Shown one piece after another: positions 5,673 through 10,903 of a stretch of DNA of 10,903 nt. The stretch is from Ruminococcaceae bacterium UBA6364 (GTDB taxonomy: Bacteria > Bacillota > Clostridia > Oscillospirales > Acutalibacteraceae), in NCBI GenBank assembly GCA_002440045.1, contig DJRI01000004.1, positions 304-11,206 on the forward strand, in the 5' to 3' direction. Below the pieces are notes generated by a model that was not told the origin of the DNA, searched no databases, and worked only from the letters and a program-made list of their open reading frames with translations. A program made the position numbers and the translations under genes. How positions within the stretch are numbered: the first letter of the stretch is position 1; every line of letters begins with the position of its first letter.

Positions 5673-6380
5673 ATGAGTAATTTTTCGACAAAATGGGACT
5701 TTTTTGTTAAGGTTCTTATTGAAAAGGGCGCTTACAAACAGGTGCTCGACGGACTTAAATGCACGCTTATCATAGCGGTTTGCGGCCTTCTTATAGGTGT
5801 TGCGATAGGCACCTTGATAGCGGTGGTGAAAATACTGCCCGAAAAAATAAAGGTTGCCGCGGTGTTAAAAAAAGCGGCTGATATTTATGTCGCTTTTTTC
5901 AGAGGAACACCGATGGTTGTTCAGCTTCTTCTCGGCTATTATGTTCTCTTGCCGCTTCTTGAAATAAGAACAACACCGCTTGTCGCATGCGTAGTTATAT
6001 TCGGCCTTAACAGCGGCGCATATGTTTCGGAAATAATGCGCTCGGGGCTTTTGTCGGTAGATTACGGTCAGACCGAGGCGGGCAGGGCGCTCGGGCTTTC
6101 GTATCCGTTAACTCTTATGCGCATTGTCGTGCCCCAGGCAATAAAAAATATTTTGCCGACCTTAGGCAACGAGTTTATAACTCTTGTAAAAGAAACGTCT
6201 ATAGTCAGCTTCGTCGGTGCGGTTGACCTTTGCACGGCGTTTAAAAACATCGGCAACAGCAACTACGAATATATGGTGCCTTATACGGTAATGGCGCTTG
6301 TTTATATAGTTTTGGTTCTTATTATTACCGTGGCAATCAGACTGATGGAAAAGAGGTTGAGAGCAAGTGACAAACGCTGA
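5673..6380 (+). CDS. Polar amino-acid ABC transporter permease (HisM/GlnP type)
   Basis: This is the membrane channel of a polar amino-acid importer (PAAT family); it forms a dimer in the cytoplasmic membrane and binds the ATPase encoded next. I start it at the ATG 5673 (235 aa) because GGACGG (5660-5665) lies seven bases before it. A TTG at 5631 in the same frame is almost at the predicted transcript start. The first membrane segment is at about 29-52 ([21 protein letters not shown]), followed by [31 protein letters not shown] and a last segment [19 protein letters not shown]. The cytoplasmic EAA loop, which touches the ATPase, is plain: [20 protein letters not shown]. Length is normal for the family (about 220-240). 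The stop overlaps the ATPase start by 14 nt. The substrate cannot be read from the sequence. Confidence 0.93.
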   Translation: MSNFSTKWDFFVKVLIEKGAYKQVLDGLKCTLIIAVCGLLIGVAIGTLIAVVKILPEKIKVAAVLKKAADIYVAFFRGTPMVVQLLLGYYVLLPLLEIRTTPLVACVVIFGLNSGAYVSEIMRSGLLSVDYGQTEAGRALGLSYPLTLMRIVVPQAIKNILPTLGNEFITLVKETSIVSFVGAVDLCTAFKNIGNSNYEYMVPYTVMALVYIVLVLIITVAIRLMEKRLRASDKR

Positions 6381-7314
6381 ACCCATAATTTACGCAAAAA
6401 ATATTTATAAAAACTTCGGCGACGTCAAGGTGCTCAAGGGCGTTTCGCTTGACATCGAAAAAGGCGAGCGCATAGTTATAATCGGCGCTTCGGGAAGCGG
6501 CAAAAGCACATTTTTGCGCTGTCTTAACCTGCTTGAAGAGCCGACCTTCGGTGAGGTCTGGTGCGAGGGCAAGCTTGTAACGCCCGTTGACCCCTACCTT
6601 CATAAGGACGTCATAGAGCTTTCAGATACATATAAAAAGCTTTTTAATGAGTTTAAGGCTCAAAACGCAGGGCTTTCCGATGAAGAGGTTAAAGAAAAGC
6701 TGATTCAAAAAATTAAAAAAGAGGACCTTTTAAACGAAAAACACGAGGGCAAAGCGTATAAATCGCTAATGAAGCAGATTTACCGCGAGAATTATATCAA
6801 CATAAACCTCGCAAGGCAAAAAATAGGTATGGTTTTTCAGCAGTTCAACCTGTTCAATAACCTGTCTATTATCGACAATATCACATTAGCCCCCATGAAG
6901 CTTTTGGGGCTTGACAAGACTTCCGCCGAAAAAAGGGCGATAGAGCTTTTAGAGAGAATCGGCCTTGCCGATAAAGCAAACGCATATCCCCAACAGCTTT
7001 CGGGCGGTCAGAAACAGCGCATAGCAATTGTGCGCGCGCTTGCCATGAACCCCGACGTTATGCTGTTTGACGAGCCAACCTCGGCTTTGGACCCCGAAAT
7101 GGTCGGCGAGGTTTTGGACGTTATGAAAGAGCTTGCCGAAAGCGGTATGACAATGGTTGTCGTAACGCACGAAATGGGCTTTGCAAAAGAGGTTGCCACG
7201 CGCGTTCTTTTCATCGACAACGGCATTATCGCAGAACAGGGCACGCCCGAAGAAATTTTTAAAGAGCCGAAGTGCGAACGCCTTAAAACTTTTTTGGGAA
7301 AGGTTCTTATCTGA
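6367..7314 (+). CDS. Polar amino-acid ABC transporter ATPase with an extra charged insertion
   Basis: This is the ATP-hydrolysing subunit that powers the permease just upstream, on the inner face of the membrane. It starts at GTG 6367, inside the end of the permease gene; AGAGG at 6352-6356 is the likely ribosome site. The 315 residues exceed the usual 240-250. All motifs are present: Walker [10 protein letters not shown] 40-48, Q-loop [10 protein letters not shown] with Gln158/159, signature LSGGQ 211-215, Walker B VMLFDEP with Asp235 and Glu236, D-loop SALD 239-242, and His268. The extra length is one block at about 74-148, between the early strand GEVWCEGK and the Q-loop, rich in Lys and Glu and likely helical ([31 protein letters not shown]). 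The flanks read as normal family sequence, so it is a true in-frame insertion rather than a frameshift. It may make extra contacts with the permease loop or bind a regulator; this is inference. Confidence 0.94.
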   Translation: MTNAEPIIYAKNIYKNFGDVKVLKGVSLDIEKGERIVIIGASGSGKSTFLRCLNLLEEPTFGEVWCEGKLVTPVDPYLHKDVIELSDTYKKLFNEFKAQNAGLSDEEVKEKLIQKIKKEDLLNEKHEGKAYKSLMKQIYRENYININLARQKIGMVFQQFNLFNNLSIIDNITLAPMKLLGLDKTSAEKRAIELLERIGLADKANAYPQQLSGGQKQRIAIVRALAMNPDVMLFDEPTSALDPEMVGEVLDVMKELAESGMTMVVVTHEMGFAKEVATRVLFIDNGIIAEQGTPEEIFKEPKCERLKTFLGKVLI

Positions 7315-7315
7315 A

Positions 7316-8095
7316 ATGAAAAGGAGCTTTAAAAGCCGCATTTTCAAATCCGTTCTTTGCGCGGTGCTTGCCGCGTCAATACTTTGTTTTACAGCCTGCA
7401 ACGAAAAAGCCGTTGCGGGCGAAGCTGTTTTTGTTGAAAAAACTGTGGGCGCGCCTGTCAATACCGATGAATATGACGTTGCAAAAAGCTATGAAACCGC
7501 AGGCGCGAAAACTGTCGGCTTCAAGACGCTTGACGACGCGTTTTTCGCTCTCGAAAACAAAAAGGTAGACCTTGTTCTTACAGATGAAATTGAGGCTTCA
7601 AAAAGAGTTCGCGAAAATAAACGCTTTGAAATTAAAACCGAATGCAGTGCAAAAGAGAGCTTTTGCGTGTATTTTGAAAAGTCAAGCCCGCTTTTGGGCG
7701 AATTTAATGCCGCAATAAAGGCGCTTAAAAATGACGGAACGCTCGATAATATAAGAAAGGCATATGTTTCGGGTGAAGAATACAAGCCGCGCTATTTAAA
7801 GACGGACGGCAAAAAGCTTGTTATGGCAACCGAAGGCACGGTTTCGCCGTTTTCAGTCAAGAGTGCCGACGGTGTTTTTTCGGGGATAGATGTTGACAGT
7901 GCAAAAGAAATTTGCGGCTATCTCGGCTATTCGCTTGAAATACGCTCGTTTTCATTTGAAGAATTGCAGGACGCGCTTATTGAAGGCAGTGCCGATTTTT
8001 ATATGTCGGCGGCGCTCCCGACAGAAGAAAGAGCGGAGACTCTTGAATTTTCGGAGCCTTATTATACGTTGTATTATGTCGCTGTGGGCTATTAA
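7316..8095 (+). CDS. Amino-acid ABC transporter solute-binding lipoprotein 2, circularly permuted (lobe II then lobe I)
   Basis: This is the second receptor of the importer. I use the ATG at 7316, one base after the ATPase stop; starts upstream would lie inside the ATPase and miss the signal peptide. The 259 residues open with a lipoprotein signal, with Cys28 (CFTAC) as the lipid site. Residues about 36-95 (TVGFKTLDDAFFALENKKVD, then LVLTDE) resemble lobe II of a normal domain. Residues 103-160 (FEIKTECSAKESFCVYF ... KNDGTLDNIRKAYVSGEE) are the normal C-terminal end. Residues 167-259 (KLVMATEGTVSPFSV ... LEFSEPYYTLYYVAVGY) are the normal N-terminal half of lobe I, placed last. The protein stops exactly at the first hinge strand. 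Arg239 and Asp90 match the ligand-binding Arg and Asp of the family. It is more diverged than lipoprotein 1, so it may bind another amino acid. AAAGG at 7299-7303 is a distant ribosome site, so translational coupling is likely. Confidence 0.85.
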   Translation: MKRSFKSRIFKSVLCAVLAASILCFTACNEKAVAGEAVFVEKTVGAPVNTDEYDVAKSYETAGAKTVGFKTLDDAFFALENKKVDLVLTDEIEASKRVRENKRFEIKTECSAKESFCVYFEKSSPLLGEFNAAIKALKNDGTLDNIRKAYVSGEEYKPRYLKTDGKKLVMATEGTVSPFSVKSADGVFSGIDVDSAKEICGYLGYSLEIRSFSFEELQDALIEGSADFYMSAALPTEERAETLEFSEPYYTLYYVAVGY

Positions 8096-8129
8096 GTATG
8101 TTAAATTCCATAAAATATGACCCTTAAAT

Positions 8130-8158
8130 TTGACAGTTTACACAAGAATATATTTAAT
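8130..8158 (+). promoter_or_regulatory. Candidate upstream promoter of the GPH transporter
   Basis: A consensus TTGACA (8130-8135), a 17-nt spacer and TTTAAT (8153-8158). It lies in front of the stronger promoter at 8171-8199. No terminator is visible after lipoprotein 2, so read-through is also possible. Confidence 0.45.
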
Positions 8159-8170
8159 GCGGTTTAGTTA

Positions 8171-8199
8171 TTGCAAACATTTTTGCGCTGTGATATAAT
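8171..8199 (+). promoter_or_regulatory. Extended -10 promoter of the GPH transporter
   Basis: TTGCAA (8171-8176), a 17-nt spacer and TATAAT (8194-8199) with the extended -10 form TGATATAAT. The -35 context TATTGCAA and the spacing are the same as in the lipoprotein 1 promoter at 4523-4551. Confidence 0.75.
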
Positions 8200-8232
8200 C
8201 TTAAAGATTTAGTAACCGTGGAGGTGTCTTTT

Positions 8233-9807
8233 TTGGCTAACAATAAGGCAGAAGTCAAGGAAGAAATCGTTGATAACCCGGGTGAACTTGATGCCGCATC
8301 AAGAGAATACGTTTATGAAAACCGTCGCTATGTAGGTATGAAAGAGACGGTCTGGTATGTAATTTACGATATGTGCCAGAGCTTTAACATAGACAGCTTC
8401 TCATCCCGATTTGTTACGAATATTCTTCAGGTCGATCTCGACTATCAGACAATAATCAACCTGGTAAACGGTATTTGGGACGTCGTTAACGACGTGTTTA
8501 CCGCCGCCATCGTTGAAAAAACCCGTACCCGTTGGGGCAAATTCAAGCCGTATCTTGTTGCGCTCGGTATTCCCGGAACGCTCGGTACATGCTTATATTG
8601 GCTCCTCCCGATGTTCTTTAAAGGCAAAGGACCGAGGGACCTTTCAAAATTCATTACATATTTCATTCTTGCCATTGTCCGTGAGGGCGCGGGCACGTTC
8701 CGTGCCATTGCAAAGACAGGTATGCTTGCGACAATTACGCCGCACCCTGTCGACAGAACGCGTCTTATAACCCAGGCCGAGTTCTGGTCGGGCTTTTTGG
8801 GCGAGAAGCTTCCGTCGCAGATAACAACGGTTCTTCTTGACCTTATCGGCAACAAGGTTATCAATCTTACCTACACGTCAACGTTTATGTTTATGGGTAA
8901 CTTTACCGCTATCATAAGCGGTGTTGCGGCACTTGTATTCTGCGTTATGACGCGTGAGCGTGTTCTTCAGTCAATCGAAACGCCGAGCGTTATGCAGGGC
9001 GTTAAGTCAATCATCAACAACAAGCCCATTCTTTTGCTTACGCTTTCCGAAACGCTTTCAAGCTTCGGCGTAGGCGGCAGTGACAACGACTATTTCATAG
9101 ACGTTCTTAACTTTGCTTCAATGACGCTTGTTAAAGGTATTCCCGGCGCAATAATTAACCCGTTCGCCTTCTATCTCGTTCCGTGGTTCAGAAGAAAGTT
9201 CTCAACGCGCTTCCTTTATATTATGGGTCGCTATATAGGCAGCTTCCTTAACATTCCCGTTTATTTACTCGGCTCAATCGGCGGCAAGCACAACGGTGTT
9301 TACAAACGCGTTTTGCCGATGTTCTTCATTCTCGCCGCACAGGAGTCGCTGTTTATGGTATTCTACGGCGTTCGCCGCGTTATACCGAGCGAAATGTTCA
9401 ACGAAGCTATGGACTACTGCGAGTGGAAAAACGGCTACAGAACAGAGGCTATGACTTCTGTTGCAAAGGGTCTTGCTTCAAAGCTTGCAAACGTTTTCAG
9501 CGGACTTATTTCGCTTCAGCTTAAAAAGATTATCGGTTACGACATTACCTCTTACACAAGGGGAGAAGCTCAGACCGACGCCACAAAGTTCGGACTTTTC
9601 CAGATGTGCACAATCGTTCCCGCGGTTACGGGCCTTTTGGGTATCATTCCGATATTATTCTATGACCTTGTCGGCGAAAAGAGAGAGCGTATGTATGCAG
9701 AGCTTCTCAAACGCCGTGAGGACGCTTCGAGAAAAGCGGCTTCGGGCGACAAAGAGGCTATGGCGACTCTTGCAAAAGAACAGCTTGAAATCGGCTCTCA
9801 CAAATAA
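8233..9807 (+). CDS. GPH-family (MFS_2, MelB-like) cation:sugar symporter
   Basis: This is a cytoplasmic-membrane carrier of the glycoside-pentoside-hexuronide symporter family, which takes up sugars or glycosides with Na+ or H+. The start is the TTG at 8233: GGAGG (8220-8224) lies eight bases before it, whereas the GTG at 8218 overlaps that site. The 524 residues contain the family's loop signature, WDVVNDVFTAAIVEKTRTRW at 82-101 followed by GKFKPYL, with Asp83 and Asp87 at the positions of cation-linked acids in MelB. They also contain the second conserved stretch HPVDRTRLITQAEF at 171-184. Many hydrophobic segments fit a 12-helix carrier. The N-terminal 30 residues and the C-terminal 30 or so (KRREDASRKAASGDKEAM) are charged and cytoplasmic, making it slightly longer than the usual 450-500. 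The substrate cannot be told: no glycosidase or sugar regulator is adjacent. It has two promoters and its own terminator. Confidence 0.85.
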   Translation: MANNKAEVKEEIVDNPGELDAASREYVYENRRYVGMKETVWYVIYDMCQSFNIDSFSSRFVTNILQVDLDYQTIINLVNGIWDVVNDVFTAAIVEKTRTRWGKFKPYLVALGIPGTLGTCLYWLLPMFFKGKGPRDLSKFITYFILAIVREGAGTFRAIAKTGMLATITPHPVDRTRLITQAEFWSGFLGEKLPSQITTVLLDLIGNKVINLTYTSTFMFMGNFTAIISGVAALVFCVMTRERVLQSIETPSVMQGVKSIINNKPILLLTLSETLSSFGVGGSDNDYFIDVLNFASMTLVKGIPGAIINPFAFYLVPWFRRKFSTRFLYIMGRYIGSFLNIPVYLLGSIGGKHNGVYKRVLPMFFILAAQESLFMVFYGVRRVIPSEMFNEAMDYCEWKNGYRTEAMTSVAKGLASKLANVFSGLISLQLKKIIGYDITSYTRGEAQTDATKFGLFQMCTIVPAVTGLLGIIPILFYDLVGEKRERMYAELLKRREDASRKAASGDKEAMATLAKEQLEIGSHK

Positions 9808-9827
9808 AATCTCATATTTAAACATAT

Positions 9828-9868
9828 TTCGGCTTCCCGTTTTTTGCGGGGAGCCGAATTGTTTTTTT
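9828..9868 (+). terminator. Intrinsic terminator of the GPH transporter
   Basis: TTCGGCTTCCCG (9828-9839) pairs with CGGGGAGCCGAA (9847-9858) with one wobble, followed by seven T (9862-9868). An outer stem CATATTTAAA (9813-9822)/TTTAAATATG (9866-9875) extends it. It may also act for a - strand transcript. Confidence 0.9.
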
Positions 9869-9877
9869 AAATATGTA

Positions 9878-9906
9878 TTGAATAGCCGGTAAAAAAATGA
9901 TAATAT
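9878..9906 (+). promoter_or_regulatory. Weak candidate promoter of the last membrane protein gene
   Basis: TTGAAT (9878-9883), a 17-nt spacer and TAATAT (9901-9906); GATAAT or TATAAA next to it could serve as -10 with less good spacing. The leader would be about 75 nt. Confidence 0.35.
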
Positions 9907-9989
9907 AAAAATATCTATAGGTTAAAAGACGGCAAAAACGCTCTTTTAATCAAGCGGAAACAAAAATGTCTTGAATTGGAGTAACTGCA

Positions 9990-10808
9990 TTGAGATATAC
10001 ATATTATTCAAAATCGTCACAGCTGTTTTTAATAGGCTCAATAGCGCTGTTTGTGACTAAAGGTCTTTCTTTTGCAATATCGTTTTTCCCCGATGTTTCA
10101 TCTTCGGGTACAAAGTTTTTTACAAATATAACCGAAATTGCATATTACGGTTTTTTGGTACTTGCCTTTCTTGCGCTCAACGGCGAGGGCGTTTGTTACA
10201 AGCGCAAGCGCGAGTTTGTCAGCAAAAAAACTGTTTCGCGGCTTAAAAGGCTTGTTGTGTTCTGTTTTTTGGGCGCGTTTGCAAAGGCTTTGGCAAACGC
10301 AACCGTAATGAATGTTCCGAAATCCGGCTTTTTCGCTGTTGTTGTAAGAATACTTTGCGCTTTTGTTCTCGGCGCCGCTTCTTTAAGCTTTGTGTTGCTT
10401 TCGGTGAGTGCGCATTGCTTTAAAAGAGATTCGCAGTTTAAAAAACTGCGTATATTTGAAGCTGTTGCCGTAGCGGCTGCGGGTCTGTATTTTGCTTTGC
10501 GCTATATTTCGCTTCTTAAAGGCTATGGCGTATCGGTGCTTCCGTCAGAAGTTTATAAAACGGTTTGCTCTTCAAATGTGCTAAATGCATTTTGCTTAAT
10601 TCAGTATTTTGCCGACGCGCTGATGTTCGCCGCCGCCTATAAGACCTTCGGCGAAATGGCGGTCACAGAAGAAAAAGAAGTTGAAAAGAACAACGAATCG
10701 TCAAGAAAATGCGAAACGCTGTTTTTGGAAAGCGGCCGCGGAATAGATACTTTTGACGACCTCTACACACCGCACAGCGCCGCCCCCGAAGAGAATACCG
10801 AGGGTTAA
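9990..10808 (+). CDS. Six-helix membrane protein of unknown function
   Basis: I do not recognise a family. The gene starts with TTG at 9990, eight bases after GGAG (9978-9981), and encodes 272 residues. Six hydrophobic segments lie at about 11-33, 47-64, 87-108, 116-141, 155-174 and 196-218, with positively charged loops (YKRKREFVSKK at 70-80, CFKRDSQFKKLR at 143-154). The last 50 residues form a soluble, acidic, probably disordered cytoplasmic tail (VTEEKEVEKNNESS ... DTFDDLYTPH). No catalytic motif or transporter signature is visible. Codon use agrees with the resident genes. It sits alone: a terminator lies upstream and a repeat with hairpin potential follows it. It may be a lineage-specific membrane protein; any role in sporulation or transport would be a guess. 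Confidence 0.8.
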   Translation: MRYTYYSKSSQLFLIGSIALFVTKGLSFAISFFPDVSSSGTKFFTNITEIAYYGFLVLAFLALNGEGVCYKRKREFVSKKTVSRLKRLVVFCFLGAFAKALANATVMNVPKSGFFAVVVRILCAFVLGAASLSFVLLSVSAHCFKRDSQFKKLRIFEAVAVAAAGLYFALRYISLLKGYGVSVLPSEVYKTVCSSNVLNAFCLIQYFADALMFAAAYKTFGEMAVTEEKEVEKNNESSRKCETLFLESGRGIDTFDDLYTPHSAAPEENTEG

Positions 10809-10829
10809 ATCTGCATATATTTTAAGCAT

Positions 10830-10869
10830 AAGAGGGTCGAACCCGGTACGGTTTTAAAACACCCTCTTT
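10830..10869. repeat. Dispersed 40-bp intergenic repeat, copy 2
   Basis: The plan is the same as at 4271-4310: AAGAG-N9-CGGTACGGTTTTAAAACA-NN-CTCTTT. Here the arms pair over eight bases, AAGAGGGT (10830-10837) with ACCCTCTT (10861-10868), with a possible inner AACC/GGTT stem. It begins 21 bases after the stop of the membrane protein gene, so it could serve as its transcript end, though the T run is short. Confidence 0.7.
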
Positions 10870-10890
10870 CCGCCGTTACTGCGTCAAAAA

Positions 10891-10902
10891 GCCTTGCAAG
10901 GC
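10891..10902. other. 12-bp palindrome GCCTTGCAAGGC at the window edge
   Basis: A perfect inverted repeat preceded by AAAAA. It may be half of a larger terminator or of an intergenic repeat that continues outside the window; it cannot be resolved here. Confidence 0.3.
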
Positions 10903-10903
10903 G

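Noticed and set aside
7181..7315. An in-frame upstream extension of lipoprotein 2 starting at the ATG at 7181
   Set aside because: It lies wholly inside the ATPase gene in another frame and would bury the signal peptide; the ATG at 7316 gives a clean lipoprotein N-terminus.
6949..7461. Long - strand open frame across the ATPase/lipoprotein 2 junction
   Set aside because: It mirrors the codon pattern of the + strand genes, spans two certain genes, and its product looks like no protein.
8445..8864. - strand open frame inside the GPH transporter
   Set aside because: Antisense shadow of a clearly coding region; no ribosome site or promoter of its own.
9461..9892. + strand frame overlapping the end of the GPH transporter and its terminator
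   Set aside because: An out-of-frame shadow rich in Arg and Ser that runs through the terminator hairpin.

Overview
The window looks like a piece of a Clostridia (Firmicutes) chromosome, probably an uncultured gut-type member of the Oscillospirales/Ruminococcaceae area. The reasons are a sporulation gene (spoIIID), Gram-positive lipoprotein signals, frequent TTG/GTG starts with strong GGAGG-type ribosome sites, and compact operons separated by intrinsic terminators. All genes called here are on the + strand. The taxonomic placement is an inference from gene content and codon habit only.

Layout. (1) 1-2007: the 3' part of serC (phosphoserine aminotransferase, cut by the window edge) overlaps serA (phosphoglycerate dehydrogenase) by one base. 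Together they make O-phosphoserine for serine synthesis, and a terminator follows at 2026-2062. Codon use changes sharply near the 3' end of serC. (2) 2063-3809: an AT-rich block holding a possible gene tail, three 34-bp repeats with an AAGTATACTT palindrome, a near-consensus promoter, and a gene for an AAA ATPase with a DUF4143/PD-(D/E)XK-like C-terminus. It reads as an accessory insertion. (3) 3863-4257: spoIIID, with a long hairpin over its ribosome site and its own terminator. (4) 4258-8095: a polar amino-acid ABC importer: lipoprotein 1, permease, ATPase, lipoprotein 2. (5) 8130-9868: a GPH/MFS-family symporter with its own promoters and terminator. (6) 9990-10808: a six-helix membrane protein of unknown function. 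(7) 10809-10903: a second copy of a 40-bp intergenic repeat also found at 4271-4310.

The most unusual content is the importer. Both solute-binding lipoproteins carry the segments of a normal type II amino-acid-binding domain, but in circularly permuted order, and they are cut at different places. Lipoprotein 1 is opened at the second hinge crossing (lobe I then lobe II). Lipoprotein 2 is opened at the first hinge crossing (lobe II then lobe I). Each keeps the Arg and Asp expected to hold the amino acid's carboxylate and amino groups. The ATPase between them carries an extra charged block of about 75 residues between Walker A and the Q-loop. I know of no description of such a pair of complementary permutants around one transporter; that is a statement about my knowledge, not a literature search.

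How it may work together: lipoprotein 1 has its own promoter (4523-4551), preceded by a cluster of TATGCA half-sites, and its own terminator. Permease, ATPase and lipoprotein 2 are tightly coupled (14-nt overlap, then 1-nt gap) behind a second promoter near 5594-5622. The two receptors may therefore be made in different amounts to serve the same membrane channel.
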